Assembly (NCBI GenBank): GCA_052387115.1
Contig: JBQTJM010000051.1
Span: 1-15,477 of the forward strand
Direction of reading: 5' to 3'
Length of the DNA: 15,477 nt
Source: JACCXJ01 sp052387115
Lineage (GTDB): Bacteria > Pseudomonadota > Gammaproteobacteria > JACCXJ01
Below, in pieces: positions 1 through 6,954 of this stretch (position 1 is its first letter; the number at the start of each line of letters is the position of its first letter). The translations under genes and the position numbers were made by a program. The notes below the pieces were generated by a model. It worked only from the letters and a program-made list of their open reading frames with translations. It did no database searches and was not told the origin of the DNA.

Positions 1-312
1 GCTTACGGCGGGGCCAACCTCACCCATCTCGTGCTCGACAACGAGGCCCACGACTCGACCGGGGCGCAGTCCACGGTCAGCGCCGGGATCGACTTCGCCG
101 GGATCGCAGCGAGTTGCGGCTATGGCGTTGCGACCGCCGGCGATCACCTCGAGGTGATCCAGGCGCTGTTCGCGGCGGAGGCGCACGCCCGGGCACGCCT
201 CGCCCAGATCAAGATCCGTACGGGCACGCAGGAAGGCCTGCCCCGCCCCGCCCTCGCGCCGACCCAGGTCCTCGATCGCCTCATGGCCCACATCGGGACG
301 GCCTTCTCATGA
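1..312 (+). CDS. Phosphonopyruvate decarboxylase, C-terminal fragment (cut by window edge)
   Basis: This is the last 103 residues of a thiamine-diphosphate enzyme that converts phosphonopyruvate to phosphonoacetaldehyde, the middle step of 2-aminoethylphosphonate synthesis. The frame is open from base 1 and ends with TGA at 310-312. The stretch THLVLDNEAHDSTGAQ, followed by VDFAGIAASCGYG, is characteristic of the C-terminal cofactor-binding domain of phosphonopyruvate decarboxylases; the LDN asparagine closes the ThDP/metal motif, whose GDG part lies upstream of the window. The next gene on the same strand encodes the aminotransferase that would consume the product, which strongly supports the call over a related sulfopyruvate decarboxylase. 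The 5' part, and the phosphoenolpyruvate mutase gene normally expected beside it, lie outside the window. Confidence 0.87.
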   Translation, partial: AYGGANLTHLVLDNEAHDSTGAQSTVSAGIDFAGIAASCGYGVATAGDHLEVIQALFAAEAHARARLAQIKIRTGTQEGLPRPALAPTQVLDRLMAHIGTAFS

Positions 313-332
313 TCTTCTTGCCCCCCCGGGTA

Positions 333-355
333 GGCGCGCACGACCGTGCGCGCCT
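333..355 (+). terminator. Perfect hairpin between the two phosphonate genes
   Basis: GGCGCGCAC (333-341) pairs perfectly with GTGCGCGCC (346-354) across the tetraloop GACC and is followed by TTTCT. It begins 21 bases after the decarboxylase stop and ends 28 bases before the aminotransferase ATG. The short T tract could make it an intrinsic terminator or attenuator; it could equally protect the upstream mRNA from decay and give unequal expression of the two genes. The fold is seen directly; the function is inferred. Confidence 0.5.
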
Positions 356-382
356 TTCTCGGCACATCGGGACACGCTACCC

Positions 383-1459
383 ATGGTCCTGTTGAATCCC
401 GGTCCCGTGACCTTGAGCGCCCGCGTGCGCGCGGCGCTCATGAACCCCGATCTGTGCCACCGCGAGCCCGAGTTTGCGGATCTACAGGACGAGCTCCGGG
501 CGCGGCTCCTCGGCGTCTATGGCCTTCTGCCTGCGCACTACGCCGCCGTCCTGCTCACCGGCTCCGGCACCGCGGCGGTCGAGGCGATGCTGACGAGCCT
601 GATCCCGCAGACCGGCGAGTTGCTGGTGCTGGAGAACGGCGTCTACGGCGAGCGCCTCACCCGGATCGCGGAGGTCCATCGCATTCCCCATGTCCGCGTC
701 CAACACGCCTGGCAGGCCCCACTCGACCTGCCTCGGATCGCGGAGGCCATCGAGCGACATTCGGGGCTCAGCCATATCGCCATGGTCCACCACGAGACCA
801 CGACCGGGCGCCTGAACGCCCTCGCGGACATCGGTGCGCTGTGCCGCACGCATGGCCTCGAGCTCCTGCTCGATGCGGTATCGAGCTTCGGCGCGGAAGC
901 CCTGGACTTCGAGGGTTTGGACCTGAGCGCCTGTGCCGCGACCGCGAACAAGTGCCTGCACGGCGTGCCGGGCGTGTCCTTCGTCACCGTGTCGCGGGCG
1001 GCGCTTTCTCACTCGGACGGTCCGCGCCGCAGCCTGTACCTCGATCTCCCTAGCTACTGCGAGGCCCAGGACCGCCGCAGCACGCCCTATACCCCATCCG
1101 TACCGATCTTCTATGCCCTGCGCGAGGCGCTCGCGGAGTTGGCAGAAGAAGGCGGACGGCAGGCCCGACACGAGCGTTACCGGCACCTCCTCGGCATCGC
1201 CCGCGACGGCCTCCGCGCCCTCGGCGTCGAACCGCTGTTACCGCGTGAGGACTGCTCGGTGGTCCTGAACGCCTTTCAACTGCCGCACGCGATCGGCTAC
1301 CCCGAGTTGCACGATCGCTTGAAGGCCCGGGGCTTCATCATCTACGCCGGACAAGGCCAATTCGCCACGACCTTGTTTCGCGTGTCCGCCATGGGCACCA
1401 TCGCCGTCGCCGACATGGAACGCTTCGTCGACGCCGTACGCGAGGCGATCCCATCCTGA
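383..1459 (+). CDS. phnW: 2-aminoethylphosphonate aminotransferase
   Basis: A PLP-dependent class V-fold aminotransferase of 358 residues, the usual length for the family. It interconverts phosphonoacetaldehyde and 2-aminoethylphosphonate with an amino acid donor or acceptor. The N-terminus LLNPGPVTLSARVR, the phosphate-cup motif TGSGTAAVEAM, the cofactor aspartate in LLLDAVSSFGA (D164) and the Schiff-base lysine in TANKCLHG (K190) are all present. The ATG at 383 has a modest ribosome-binding site (GGGA at 369-372), and the family N-terminal motif starts almost at once, so the start is secure. It lies 70 bp after a phosphonopyruvate decarboxylase gene. That partner makes the biosynthetic direction (amination of phosphonoacetaldehyde) more likely than the catabolic role the same family plays in phosphonate degraders. 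I see nothing broken. Confidence 0.9.
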   Translation: MVLLNPGPVTLSARVRAALMNPDLCHREPEFADLQDELRARLLGVYGLLPAHYAAVLLTGSGTAAVEAMLTSLIPQTGELLVLENGVYGERLTRIAEVHRIPHVRVQHAWQAPLDLPRIAEAIERHSGLSHIAMVHHETTTGRLNALADIGALCRTHGLELLLDAVSSFGAEALDFEGLDLSACAATANKCLHGVPGVSFVTVSRAALSHSDGPRRSLYLDLPSYCEAQDRRSTPYTPSVPIFYALREALAELAEEGGRQARHERYRHLLGIARDGLRALGVEPLLPREDCSVVLNAFQLPHAIGYPELHDRLKARGFIIYAGQGQFATTLFRVSAMGTIAVADMERFVDAVREAIPS

Positions 1460-1477
1460 GGGTTTGCGAAAGGATCT

Positions 1478-1491
1478 GCCGCGTTCGCGGC
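1478..1491 (+). terminator. Weak hairpin after phnW
   Basis: GCCGC and GCGGC pair across GTTC, followed by GATTTATTA, 18 bases after the phnW stop. The stem is only five base pairs and the T tract is interrupted, so this is a possible but weak intrinsic terminator. Confidence 0.3.
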
Positions 1492-1525
1492 GATTTATTA
1501 GAAACGCTGGTCATCGCCACCCTGA

Positions 1526-1702
1526 CGACGCCTGCGACCGCCGGTACGCGACGAAGCCATGCTGGCCGGCAACCGCGGTATACTGGTTCGGACCCCGGCC
1601 CGTGACATCGGCGTCGTGGGGCGCAATGGCGTGCGCGTCGTCGACCTGCCCGACGAGCGCTTGGTCGAGATGGAGGGCTTGGTGGACTATGCGCAAGATT
1701 AG
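1526..1702 (+). other. Gap after phnW with a short unidentified reading frame
   Basis: The stretch between phnW and the secreted repeat protein carries no gene I recognise. One frame, open from just after a TGA at 1523-1525 to the TAG at 1700-1702, has an ATG at 1559 and would encode 47 residues beginning MLAGNRGILVRTPARD and ending LVDYAQD. Its composition is protein-like (NGVRVVDLPDERLVEMEG), so it may be the tail of a lost gene, but I cannot name the family. It could also be chance coding in GC-rich DNA. Confidence 0.25.
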
Positions 1703-1781
1703 GAATTCGAAAAGGAACGAGCGGATCCCGCACCAGCATGGGTTCACGCCCGCGAGCGCCACGCCTGGACGGGGGACCGCT

Positions 1782-3506
1782 GTGTGGCGGCCCGGAGCGG
1801 CCGCGCGCGTCGCGCTATTGGCCTTGTGTTTCCACCCGACGGTTCATGCCGCACCTGGAGAGCTCGACCGAAGCTTCAGCGCCGACGGTGGTGTGCTGAC
1901 GGACTTCGGGGGCTTCGAGGGGGCCAGTGCCGTGGTCGCGCAACCGGACGGAAAGCTCGTGGCGGCCGGCACCGCCTCCATCGGCGGTAATCGGGATTTC
2001 GCGCTGGCGCGCTACCACCCTGATGGGAGCTTGGATACCAGCTTCGGGTCGGGCGGACTGGTCCTGACCAACTTTGGTGATGGGGCGGACGATGGGGCCG
2101 CGGCGCTCGAGATCCAGTCGGACGGCAAGCTCGTGGGGGCCGGGTTTTCCAACGCCGGGAGTCCCGGCGATTTCGATTTCGCCCTGGCCCGTTACAACCC
2201 CGACGGTAGCTTGGATATCGGCTTCGGGGTCGGCGGGACCTTACGCACCTTCTTTGGCGGCAGCTCCGAGGGCGCCAACGCATTGGTGATCCAGCCCGAC
2301 GGCAAGATCGTGGCAGCGGGGTTTTCGGATGGCGGGAGTCCCGGCGATCTCGATTTCGCCCTGGCCCGTTACAACCCCGACGGCAGGCTGGACCCGAGCT
2401 TCAGTGGCGGAGGCTTTCGCACCTTTTTCGGCGGCACATCCGAGAGCGCCAAGGCCCTGGTGATCCAACCCGATCGCAAGCTCGTGGCGGCCGGGATCTC
2501 CAATGGCGGGAGTGCCGGCGATTTCGACTTCGCCGTGGCCCGTTACAACCCCGACGGCAACCTGGATCCGAGCTTCGGTGGCGGAGGTTTTCGCACCTTT
2601 CTCGGCGGCAGCTCCGAGGGCGCGAACGCGCTGGTGATCCAATCCGACGGCAAGCTCGTGGCGGCGGGGTTCTCCAATGCCGGTAGCCCCGACGATTTCG
2701 ACTTCGCCTTGGTACGCTATCTCCCCAATGGAAGCCTCGACACCGGCTTCGGTTTCGGCGGGACCCTGCGGACCTTCTTCGGCGGCGACTCCGAGGGCGC
2801 GAACGCATTGGTGCTCCAGGGGGACGGCAAGCTCATAGCCGCGGGGTTCTCCAACGGTGCGGGTCCCGGCGATTTCGACTTTGCCGTGGCCCGTTACAAC
2901 CTCGACGGCAGCCTGGATACGAGCTTCGGTGGCGGGGGCTTCCGCACCTTTTTAGGGGGAGGCGACTTCGAGGGTGCCGAAGCGCTCGCGATCCAACCCG
3001 ACGGCAGGCTCGTGGCGGCAGGGTTCTCGAATTCCGGTGGCGACGACGACTTCGCCCTGACGCGTTATTTTTTGACGGACGTCACCTCGCCTCCGCCGCC
3101 CCGATGTGGCGGCCGTCCCGTCACGATCCTCGGGACCTCGGGCAACGATACGATCCGCGGTACGAACGGGCCGGATGTCATCCTCGGCCTGGGAGGCAAC
3201 GACGTCATTCGCGGACTGGGCGGCGGCGACATCCTGTGTGGAGGCTCGGGCAAAGACAGGCTCATCGGGGGCCCGGGCCGGGACCGGATGTTCGGCCAGC
3301 GCGGGAACGACAGGCTCTTCGGCGATAAAGACAAGGACAGGCACGATGGCGGGAGCGGTCGCGACACCTGCGATCGGAATCGCGGGGAGATAGCCAAGGC
3401 GTGCGAAAAGACCACCCGCATGGCTCGGCCCACCGATCCCCCTCCGCGGGAACTGCCCCTCCGGCCGCCGATCGCCGGGATATGTAACATTCCGGGCTGT
3501 CTCTAA
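1782..3506 (+). CDS. Secreted protein with seven delta-60 repeats and a C-terminal RTX-like region
   Basis: This protein has about 574 residues from the GTG at 1782, which follows the ribosome-binding-like GGGGGA at 1771-1776. From there a short signal peptide is visible: a basic start (WRPGAAAR), the hydrophobic core VALLALCF and a cleavage-like VHA-AP. The frame stays open upstream, and an ATG at 1689 would add 31 polar residues before the hydrophobic stretch. Seven units of about 58-60 residues follow, each starting LD.SFG.GG and containing IQPDGKLVAAGFSN and FALARYNPDGS. They match the delta-60 repeat family (TIGR02608 type), which probably forms a beta-propeller. After a proline linker come about eight glycine/aspartate nonapeptides (SGNDTIRG, GGNDVIRG, RGNDRLFG and others), typical of calcium-binding RTX regions. 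A cysteine-containing tail ends in CNIPGCL. The role is unknown; an exported or surface adhesin-like protein is an inference. It stands alone, with no type I secretion genes in view. Confidence 0.75.
   Translation: MWRPGAAARVALLALCFHPTVHAAPGELDRSFSADGGVLTDFGGFEGASAVVAQPDGKLVAAGTASIGGNRDFALARYHPDGSLDTSFGSGGLVLTNFGDGADDGAAALEIQSDGKLVGAGFSNAGSPGDFDFALARYNPDGSLDIGFGVGGTLRTFFGGSSEGANALVIQPDGKIVAAGFSDGGSPGDLDFALARYNPDGRLDPSFSGGGFRTFFGGTSESAKALVIQPDRKLVAAGISNGGSAGDFDFAVARYNPDGNLDPSFGGGGFRTFLGGSSEGANALVIQSDGKLVAAGFSNAGSPDDFDFALVRYLPNGSLDTGFGFGGTLRTFFGGDSEGANALVLQGDGKLIAAGFSNGAGPGDFDFAVARYNLDGSLDTSFGGGGFRTFLGGGDFEGAEALAIQPDGRLVAAGFSNSGGDDDFALTRYFLTDVTSPPPPRCGGRPVTILGTSGNDTIRGTNGPDVILGLGGNDVIRGLGGGDILCGGSGKDRLIGGPGRDRMFGQRGNDRLFGDKDKDRHDGGSGRDTCDRNRGEIAKACEKTTRMARPTDPPPRELPLRPPIAGICNIPGCL
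1861..3075 (+). repeat. Seven tandem ~175-180 bp coding repeats (delta-60 units)
   Basis: Seven successive units encode the LD.SFG...DGKLVAAGFSN...ARYNPDG pattern. Units 3 to 6 are the most alike, even at the DNA level (for example, recurring CGGCGGCAGCTCCGAGGGCG and TTACAACCCCGACGGCA strings). The first and last units are more diverged. That pattern suggests the array grew by internal duplication. Confidence 0.85.
3121..3375 (+). repeat. RTX-like nonapeptide repeats
   Basis: About eight consecutive units fit GGxGxDxUx loosely, beginning LGTSGNDTIRG and ending DGGSGRDTCD. In the known family such repeats form a calcium-loaded parallel beta roll. Several units here have arginine or lysine in place of an aliphatic residue (KDRLIGG, RDRMFGQ, KDRHDGG), so calcium binding in the later part may be weaker. 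Confidence 0.7.
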
Positions 3507-3562
3507 AGGGCACGTCAGGAATCATCGACCATGACCGAGCACGGATCTCGGGCGCGAGGTCC

Positions 3563-3688
3563 ATGTCCAACGAAGAACAACTCCAGAGTTTCCGCGCCCG
3601 CATCGACGAGCTGGACAGTCCGCTCCTACAGATGATCACGACCCGCGCCGAGCTCGCCAAACCTGCCGTAGCCCGGATGGAGCAATAG
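3563..3688 (+). pseudogene. N-terminal fragment of a chorismate mutase (PheA/AroQ type)
   Basis: A 41-codon frame starting MSNEEQLQSFRARIDELD and ending ARMEQ-stop. The pattern FRARIDELDSPLLQMITTRAELA is the first helix of AroQ chorismate mutases, as found at the N-terminus of bifunctional chorismate mutase/prephenate dehydratase (PheA). Only that helix survives: the rest of the mutase domain and the whole dehydratase part are missing, and the following DNA shows no convincing continuation. It therefore reads as a gene remnant rather than a functional small protein. A short chance resemblance is possible but unlikely given the run of matching residues. Confidence 0.6.
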
Positions 3689-3822
3689 CGGGATCCGGAA
3701 CCCCCCTCGCCCACCGAAACGGTGGCGGCGAGCTTAGGTTGCATTGGCGGACCGCTCACCGCGATCGTTAGGCGCACCCAGGCACACCGCCCAGCATGAT
3801 CCGGAACGAGCATCGGGCGAGC

Positions 3823-4905
3823 ATGGCCGATCGATTCTTCGAACAGCCGATACTGAACTCTCCCTACGAGTACCCGGCTCGATACTGGGAGCTCGACGAG
3901 GGCGGTCAGCCTAATGCGCTCTTCGAGGCAGGTGCAGCAATCCCGACGACCAAAATGGGCGTGCTCAATGCCGTTACTCGTTTGCTCGAACAATCAGACG
4001 AGCATCGCAATCACTTTCAGTACGCTCCGCTGGCTGGGCGCGCACGTGATTATCTCGGCGAGATAGCAACGCGAATGACGGCACAGGGCGGGGTGACTGC
4101 TTCTGAGGAAGACGCTCGCTCCATGGTAACTACGGTCGCAACGAGACTGCGTGATGCTGGACAAATAGCGGCCGTGCCGGAGCCTGCGGCGGTGCTGAAC
4201 ACGCTTTGTGCACATCATGTGCTGGAAAGACAGGAATACCCGGCGGTCGCTTTCCGGTTCGAGCATCAGCAGTTTCAGGAGCTCTACGCCGCCCTCGGGA
4301 CAGCGCGACAGCTTCGGGAGGTACTGGAAAGGAGGTCTGCGGAGGAAAGCCGCCCGTTCACGAGGAGCTATGTTAATGAACCTGCCTGGGCGGAGCCGCT
4401 TCGGATGATTGCCGACGACATTGGCGGTCGCACCGTGGGGCCGTCGGAAGCGGAACCGGTCCAAGCCTGCAAACTCCTCGTTGAGATGGCGTTGACCGTA
4501 GATCCCATCTTTGCCGCAGAGCTCGCGCGCCTCTGCGGGGCATCGGTTTGGAGAGAGGTCCGCATCGCGGTGACCGAGCGACTGCGCTCGTGGTACGCAG
4601 TCCCCGATCCGCACCATCGCCAGTGCGCTTTAGCGGGAATGTTGGCGAGCGGTTCGGAAGAGTTTATAGACTCGCAAGCGAGTTTCTCTAGTAGGACAGC
4701 GAAAAGCTCCCTTCGAAAGTCTTCTATCTCGGAAGGCAGCCACTTCGCCCGGCAACTCAGGATCCGGGCCGCTTCCGGGTCAATCATGCAGGACTCGAAA
4801 GTCGGCGACGCCAGGCCCGTTTCCGCCGTGCGCTCGATCCGCTCGATCGCTGCTCTTCTCACGTCACTGGCGGCGATCGTCTTTCCGAGCACTTCCCGCA
4901 TTTGA
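3823..4905 (+). pseudogene. In-frame chimera: restriction/helicase N-terminus joined to a NACHT/STAND-like fragment
   Basis: One open frame (ATG at 3796 or, better, 3823) carries three unrelated parts. Codons 3823 to about 3915 encode DRFFEQPILNSPYEYPARYWELDEGGQP, the typical first residues of large type III restriction-like SF2 helicases of defence islands (BPTD_3080-like family). From about 3916 to about 4665 the protein instead resembles the region after the ATPase core of NACHT/STAND proteins: IPTTKMGVLNAVTRLLEQSDEHR, RLRDAGQIAAVPEP, and the hallmark FRFEHQQFQELYAAL, then HEAT-like helices ending ALAGMLASGSEEF. No Walker A or B motif is present. The last 80 codons (about 4666-4905) are simply antisense to a broken pentapeptide gene. 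I read it as debris from two recombination events that happened to keep one frame. Whether it is expressed is unknown. The family assignments are from memory and not checked. Confidence 0.55.
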
Positions 4906-5421
4906 GCCAGCCGTTCCGCATTAAGCGGTGTCCATCGAGTGAAGCGCAAGTCCACAAGCGCTGTCCCACTGTCCATGAAACTTTCCCAATCCCAATACAG
5001 ATCTGCGTGTTGCAGATTTGCACCTTGAAGCTGGGCCAGCACCAAATGTGCCCCCTGGAGCTCGGCACCCCACAAATCCGCCCCCTGAAGCTGGGCTTGC
5101 TCCAAATGCGCGCCCTGAAGCTGGGCTCCTCGAAATCCGCACCCTGCCCCTGGGCTGCGGTCAGGCGTAGAAGCCGACGATGGGCACCGCCACGTCCACG
5201 ACCGGCAGCTTCACGCCCTTGCCGATGAGGAGATCCATGTCGGTCGTGCCGAAGACGATGACCAGCACGTACGCGCAGAGCGCCATGAACGCGACGTGCA
5301 GCACCGCGACGTGCTGTGAGGCGTTGTTCGCGGTTTCGAGCAACGCCTCCGCTTGCTCGTTCGAGGCAGCGGGCGGCGGTTGCGGTTCGGTCACATCATT
5401 GCTACATGCGGCTCGGCTCAT
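4640..5421 (-). pseudogene. Broken pentapeptide-repeat membrane protein
   Basis: Three pieces of one gene lie in three different frames. Bases 5421-5161 (ATG at 5421) encode 86 residues with a transmembrane stretch (VAFMALCAYVLVIVFG) and GKGVKLPVVDVAVPIVGFY, the N-terminus of a family in which two or more membrane helices precede a long pentapeptide domain. Right after VGFY the second half of the membrane region is missing: the frame meets TGA at 5163-5161, while another frame reads RLTAAQGQGADF. A one-base shift near 5127-5132 then moves the reading into AQLQGAHLEQAQLQGADL, nine pentapeptides (5126-4992), followed by a helical C-terminal region (RFTRWTPLNAERLAQMREVLG ...) that fades near 4640. 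An internal deletion plus a frameshift inactivated it. Its 3' end abuts the NACHT-like fragment on the other strand. Confidence 0.7.
4992..5126 (-). repeat. Nine tandem pentapeptide repeats (15 bp units)
   Basis: Units AQLQG, AHLEQ, AQLQG, ADLWG, AELQG, AHLVL, AQLQG, ANLQH and ADLYW follow A(D/N)LXX spacing without a gap. On the + strand they appear as recurring CTGAAGCTGGGC blocks. They belong to the broken pentapeptide-repeat gene. Confidence 0.8.
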
Positions 5422-5496
5422 AGTTGACGGCCGTTGTTGCTGGACTCAGCCAACGTATCGTCCCTGGGCCTTCAGATCCGAGCTTGGTTGGGCGGA

Positions 5497-5841
5497 TCAG
5501 AGGATGGATTTCAGCAGCCGGTACACCGAACTGGTAACCGCCCGTCGATCCTTGGCCATCAACCGCCCGGCTTTGCGTAGGATTAATTGTTGATCAAGCG
5601 TAAACAGCTTCATTCGCACAAGGGACGCCGAAGATAGGCCAGCGGCCGCGAGACCCTCTATCAGTACGTCCAGCGGCCAGCCGGCGTGCTTTGCGCTCGT
5701 GATCATCGCCAACACCACCTGCCCGGTGGCCGCATTGAAGGCACTTGCATCGGACAGCACCAGGGCAGGGCGTCGCTTGCTTGCGGCACGGTCGGTAAAG
5801 GGGAAAGGCACGACGACGACGTCAAAGGCTTCATAGGCCAC
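5497..5841 (-). CDS. MazF/PemK-type endoribonuclease toxin
   Basis: A 114-residue protein from the GTG at 5841-5839, with residues AYEAFDVVVVPFPFTDRAASKRRPALVLS. This is the signature opening of PemK/MazF toxins, with the first beta strand ending PFPFTD and the conserved RPALV(L/V)S. VVLAMITSAKH and SLVRMKLFTLD match the later conserved strands. Such toxins cut mRNA or tRNA and are held inactive by a partner antitoxin. The start is set by context: the frame is open further upstream, but those residues are antisense-like arginine-rich sequence overlapping the antitoxin. The GTG overlaps the antitoxin stop by 11 bases, the normal arrangement for this kind of pair. No truncation is evident. The pair stands between a decayed gene region and ureD. 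Confidence 0.85.
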   Translation of the reverse strand: MAYEAFDVVVVPFPFTDRAASKRRPALVLSDASAFNAATGQVVLAMITSAKHAGWPLDVLIEGLAAAGLSSASLVRMKLFTLDQQLILRKAGRLMAKDRRAVTSSVYRLLKSIL

Positions 5842-6061
5842 GCCGAGCTTCCTCGTCCGCCTCCGACGACCATTCGTCGAGCGTGGCTTGAAGCGCCTGC
5901 GCGAAAGCGAGGTCGACGGGTCGAGCCTTGCGCAGTCGGACCTCGTCTCCTTCAATGTCAAATGCGATGGCATCGCCCGCTCCGAGATCCAAGAGCGTTC
6001 GCACCGGTTCCGGGATGGTTGCTTGGTATCTCTTGGTCAGCTTGCAGGTGCTGGTTTGCAT
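5831..6061 (-). CDS. MazE/AbrB-type antitoxin
   Basis: A 76-residue protein starting at ATG 6061: MQTSTCKLTKRYQATIPEPVR, then LLDLGAGDAIAFDIEGDEVRLRKA. This is the swapped-hairpin AbrB/MazE DNA-binding fold, in which a K.T.RYQ.TIP.PVR motif is typical. The C-terminal part (FAQALQATLDEWSSEADEEARRGL) is acidic and helical, as expected of the segment that wraps the toxin. GAAGAG lies a few bases before the ATG. The frame extends upstream, but those residues run over the promoter-like region, so 6061 is preferred. It precedes and overlaps the MazF-type gene, so the two are co-transcribed and translationally coupled; autorepression by the antitoxin or the complex is expected for the family. Confidence 0.85.
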   Translation of the reverse strand: MQTSTCKLTKRYQATIPEPVRTLLDLGAGDAIAFDIEGDEVRLRKARPVDLAFAQALQATLDEWSSEADEEARRGL

Positions 6062-6083
6062 GGCTTCACTCTTCGGGAATGAC

Positions 6084-6106
6084 CTGGTAGCGGCTAATAT
6101 TACCAG
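6084..6106 (-). promoter_or_regulatory. Candidate promoter and operator of the toxin-antitoxin pair
   Basis: An inverted repeat CTGGTA (6084-6089) / TACCAG (6101-6106) encloses TAATATTA (6095-6102), which read on the - strand supplies a good -10 hexamer (TAATAT) about 35 bases before the antitoxin ATG. No convincing -35 box was found. An AT-rich palindrome at this place in otherwise GC-rich DNA fits an autoregulatory operator for an AbrB-type antitoxin; this is inference from position and symmetry. Confidence 0.45.
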
Positions 6107-6123
6107 TACGCACCGTCCGCCTC

Positions 6124-6954
6124 TCACGTCCTCCAAATCCGCGGCGGTTCAGCCTCCCGGCCCAATAGCCCCGGCCGAACGGCGCGCCAGGCATCGGTGA
6201 AGCAACGCCGCGCCGATTCCGCGCTGTCGCCGAGGTACCGGCAGAGGAGCACGGGGTCGAGGAGCGTGGCGCTGAAGAGGTCCTCGCCCTCGACGGCCAC
6301 CGCTTCGCGCGCGGTCGCAAGCATCGTCGGGTCCGCCGGGGTCGCGAGGAAGGTCCCGGAGACCGTGCGTCCCCCGAAACCCCAGGGCGCGCGTAATAGC
6401 TCACTGCCCCCGGCGATCGTGCTGCGCTCGATCAGGAGCGGGCGGTCTTCGCACCATAGCTCGAGGCGCTGCCGGCAAAAGCCGGCGTCGAAGCGCTCGT
6501 TGGCGGCGGGGCGGCCGAGGCACAGGACCTCCCAGCCGATGAACCTGGCGTCGGGGGCGAGCGTGACGCGGGTGGAGAGGGACGCACGGCATCGAGCATA
6601 TAGGATGGTCTCCTGCGGGAACCATTCGAGCGCCGCGCCGGTCGCGACCGATAAACGTTGCTCTTGCATCGAAGCGGGTCCCGCCGAACGGTAGAACTTG
6701 CCGGCCGCGGGCGTGGTGATCAGCGCATGGGCGTCGCTCCCGACCTCGATCTCGATGGTCAGCCGATCGCCGCCGACCATTCCGCCCGGCGGATGCAGCA
6801 GGTAGACGTGGCAGACGTCCCCTTCCGGGTAGAACGGCTTCTGGACGGCGAGCGGTCCCTCGTGGCTTCGGTGGGCCAGGACGGTACGCCCGGCCCGTTG
6901 CTCGAATCGAAGCGCAAGCCGCGCCGTCCAGCCCGCGGGCCCGGCTTCAGCCAC
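6124..6954 (-). CDS. ureD: Urease accessory protein UreD
   Basis: A 276-residue protein. UreD is the scaffold that, with UreF and UreG, inserts nickel into apo-urease. Recognisable family segments are ARLALRFEQRAGRTVLAHRSHEGPLAVQKPFYPEG, VYLLHPPGGMVGGDRL, ALITTPAAGKFYRS, LEWFPQETILY and, near the end, LLCRYLGDSAESARRCFTDAWRAVRP. The start is GTG at 6954-6952: it gives a normal-length protein, and GTGGCTGA overlaps the stop of the upstream transporter gene by eight bases, which implies translational coupling. Further upstream in this frame is only the antisense-like shadow of that transporter. Normally ureA, ureB and ureC follow ureD; here the next gene, 62 bp on, is a toxin-antitoxin pair, so its substrate enzyme is not encoded in this window. 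The protein itself looks intact. Confidence 0.93.
   Translation of the reverse strand: MAEAGPAGWTARLALRFEQRAGRTVLAHRSHEGPLAVQKPFYPEGDVCHVYLLHPPGGMVGGDRLTIEIEVGSDAHALITTPAAGKFYRSAGPASMQEQRLSVATGAALEWFPQETILYARCRASLSTRVTLAPDARFIGWEVLCLGRPAANERFDAGFCRQRLELWCEDRPLLIERSTIAGGSELLRAPWGFGGRTVSGTFLATPADPTMLATAREAVAVEGEDLFSATLLDPVLLCRYLGDSAESARRCFTDAWRAVRPGLLGREAEPPRIWRT

Noticed and set aside
1464..1781. A longer N-terminus of the delta-60 protein starting at 1464.
   Set aside because: The added residues are tryptophan/arginine/cysteine-rich, without a signal peptide at the front. A GTG with a good ribosome-binding site directly precedes a plausible signal peptide at 1782.
4992..5160. The regular ~15 bp CTGAAGCTGGGC blocks as a possible CRISPR or regulatory array.
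   Set aside because: The blocks have no spacers and translate on the - strand into pentapeptide repeats of a known protein type.
5842..5973. N-terminal extension of the MazF-type toxin to an upstream start at 5973.
   Set aside because: The extra 44 residues are arginine-rich, lie within the antitoxin gene in another frame, and are not part of the toxin family. The GTG at 5841 gives the normal N-terminus.
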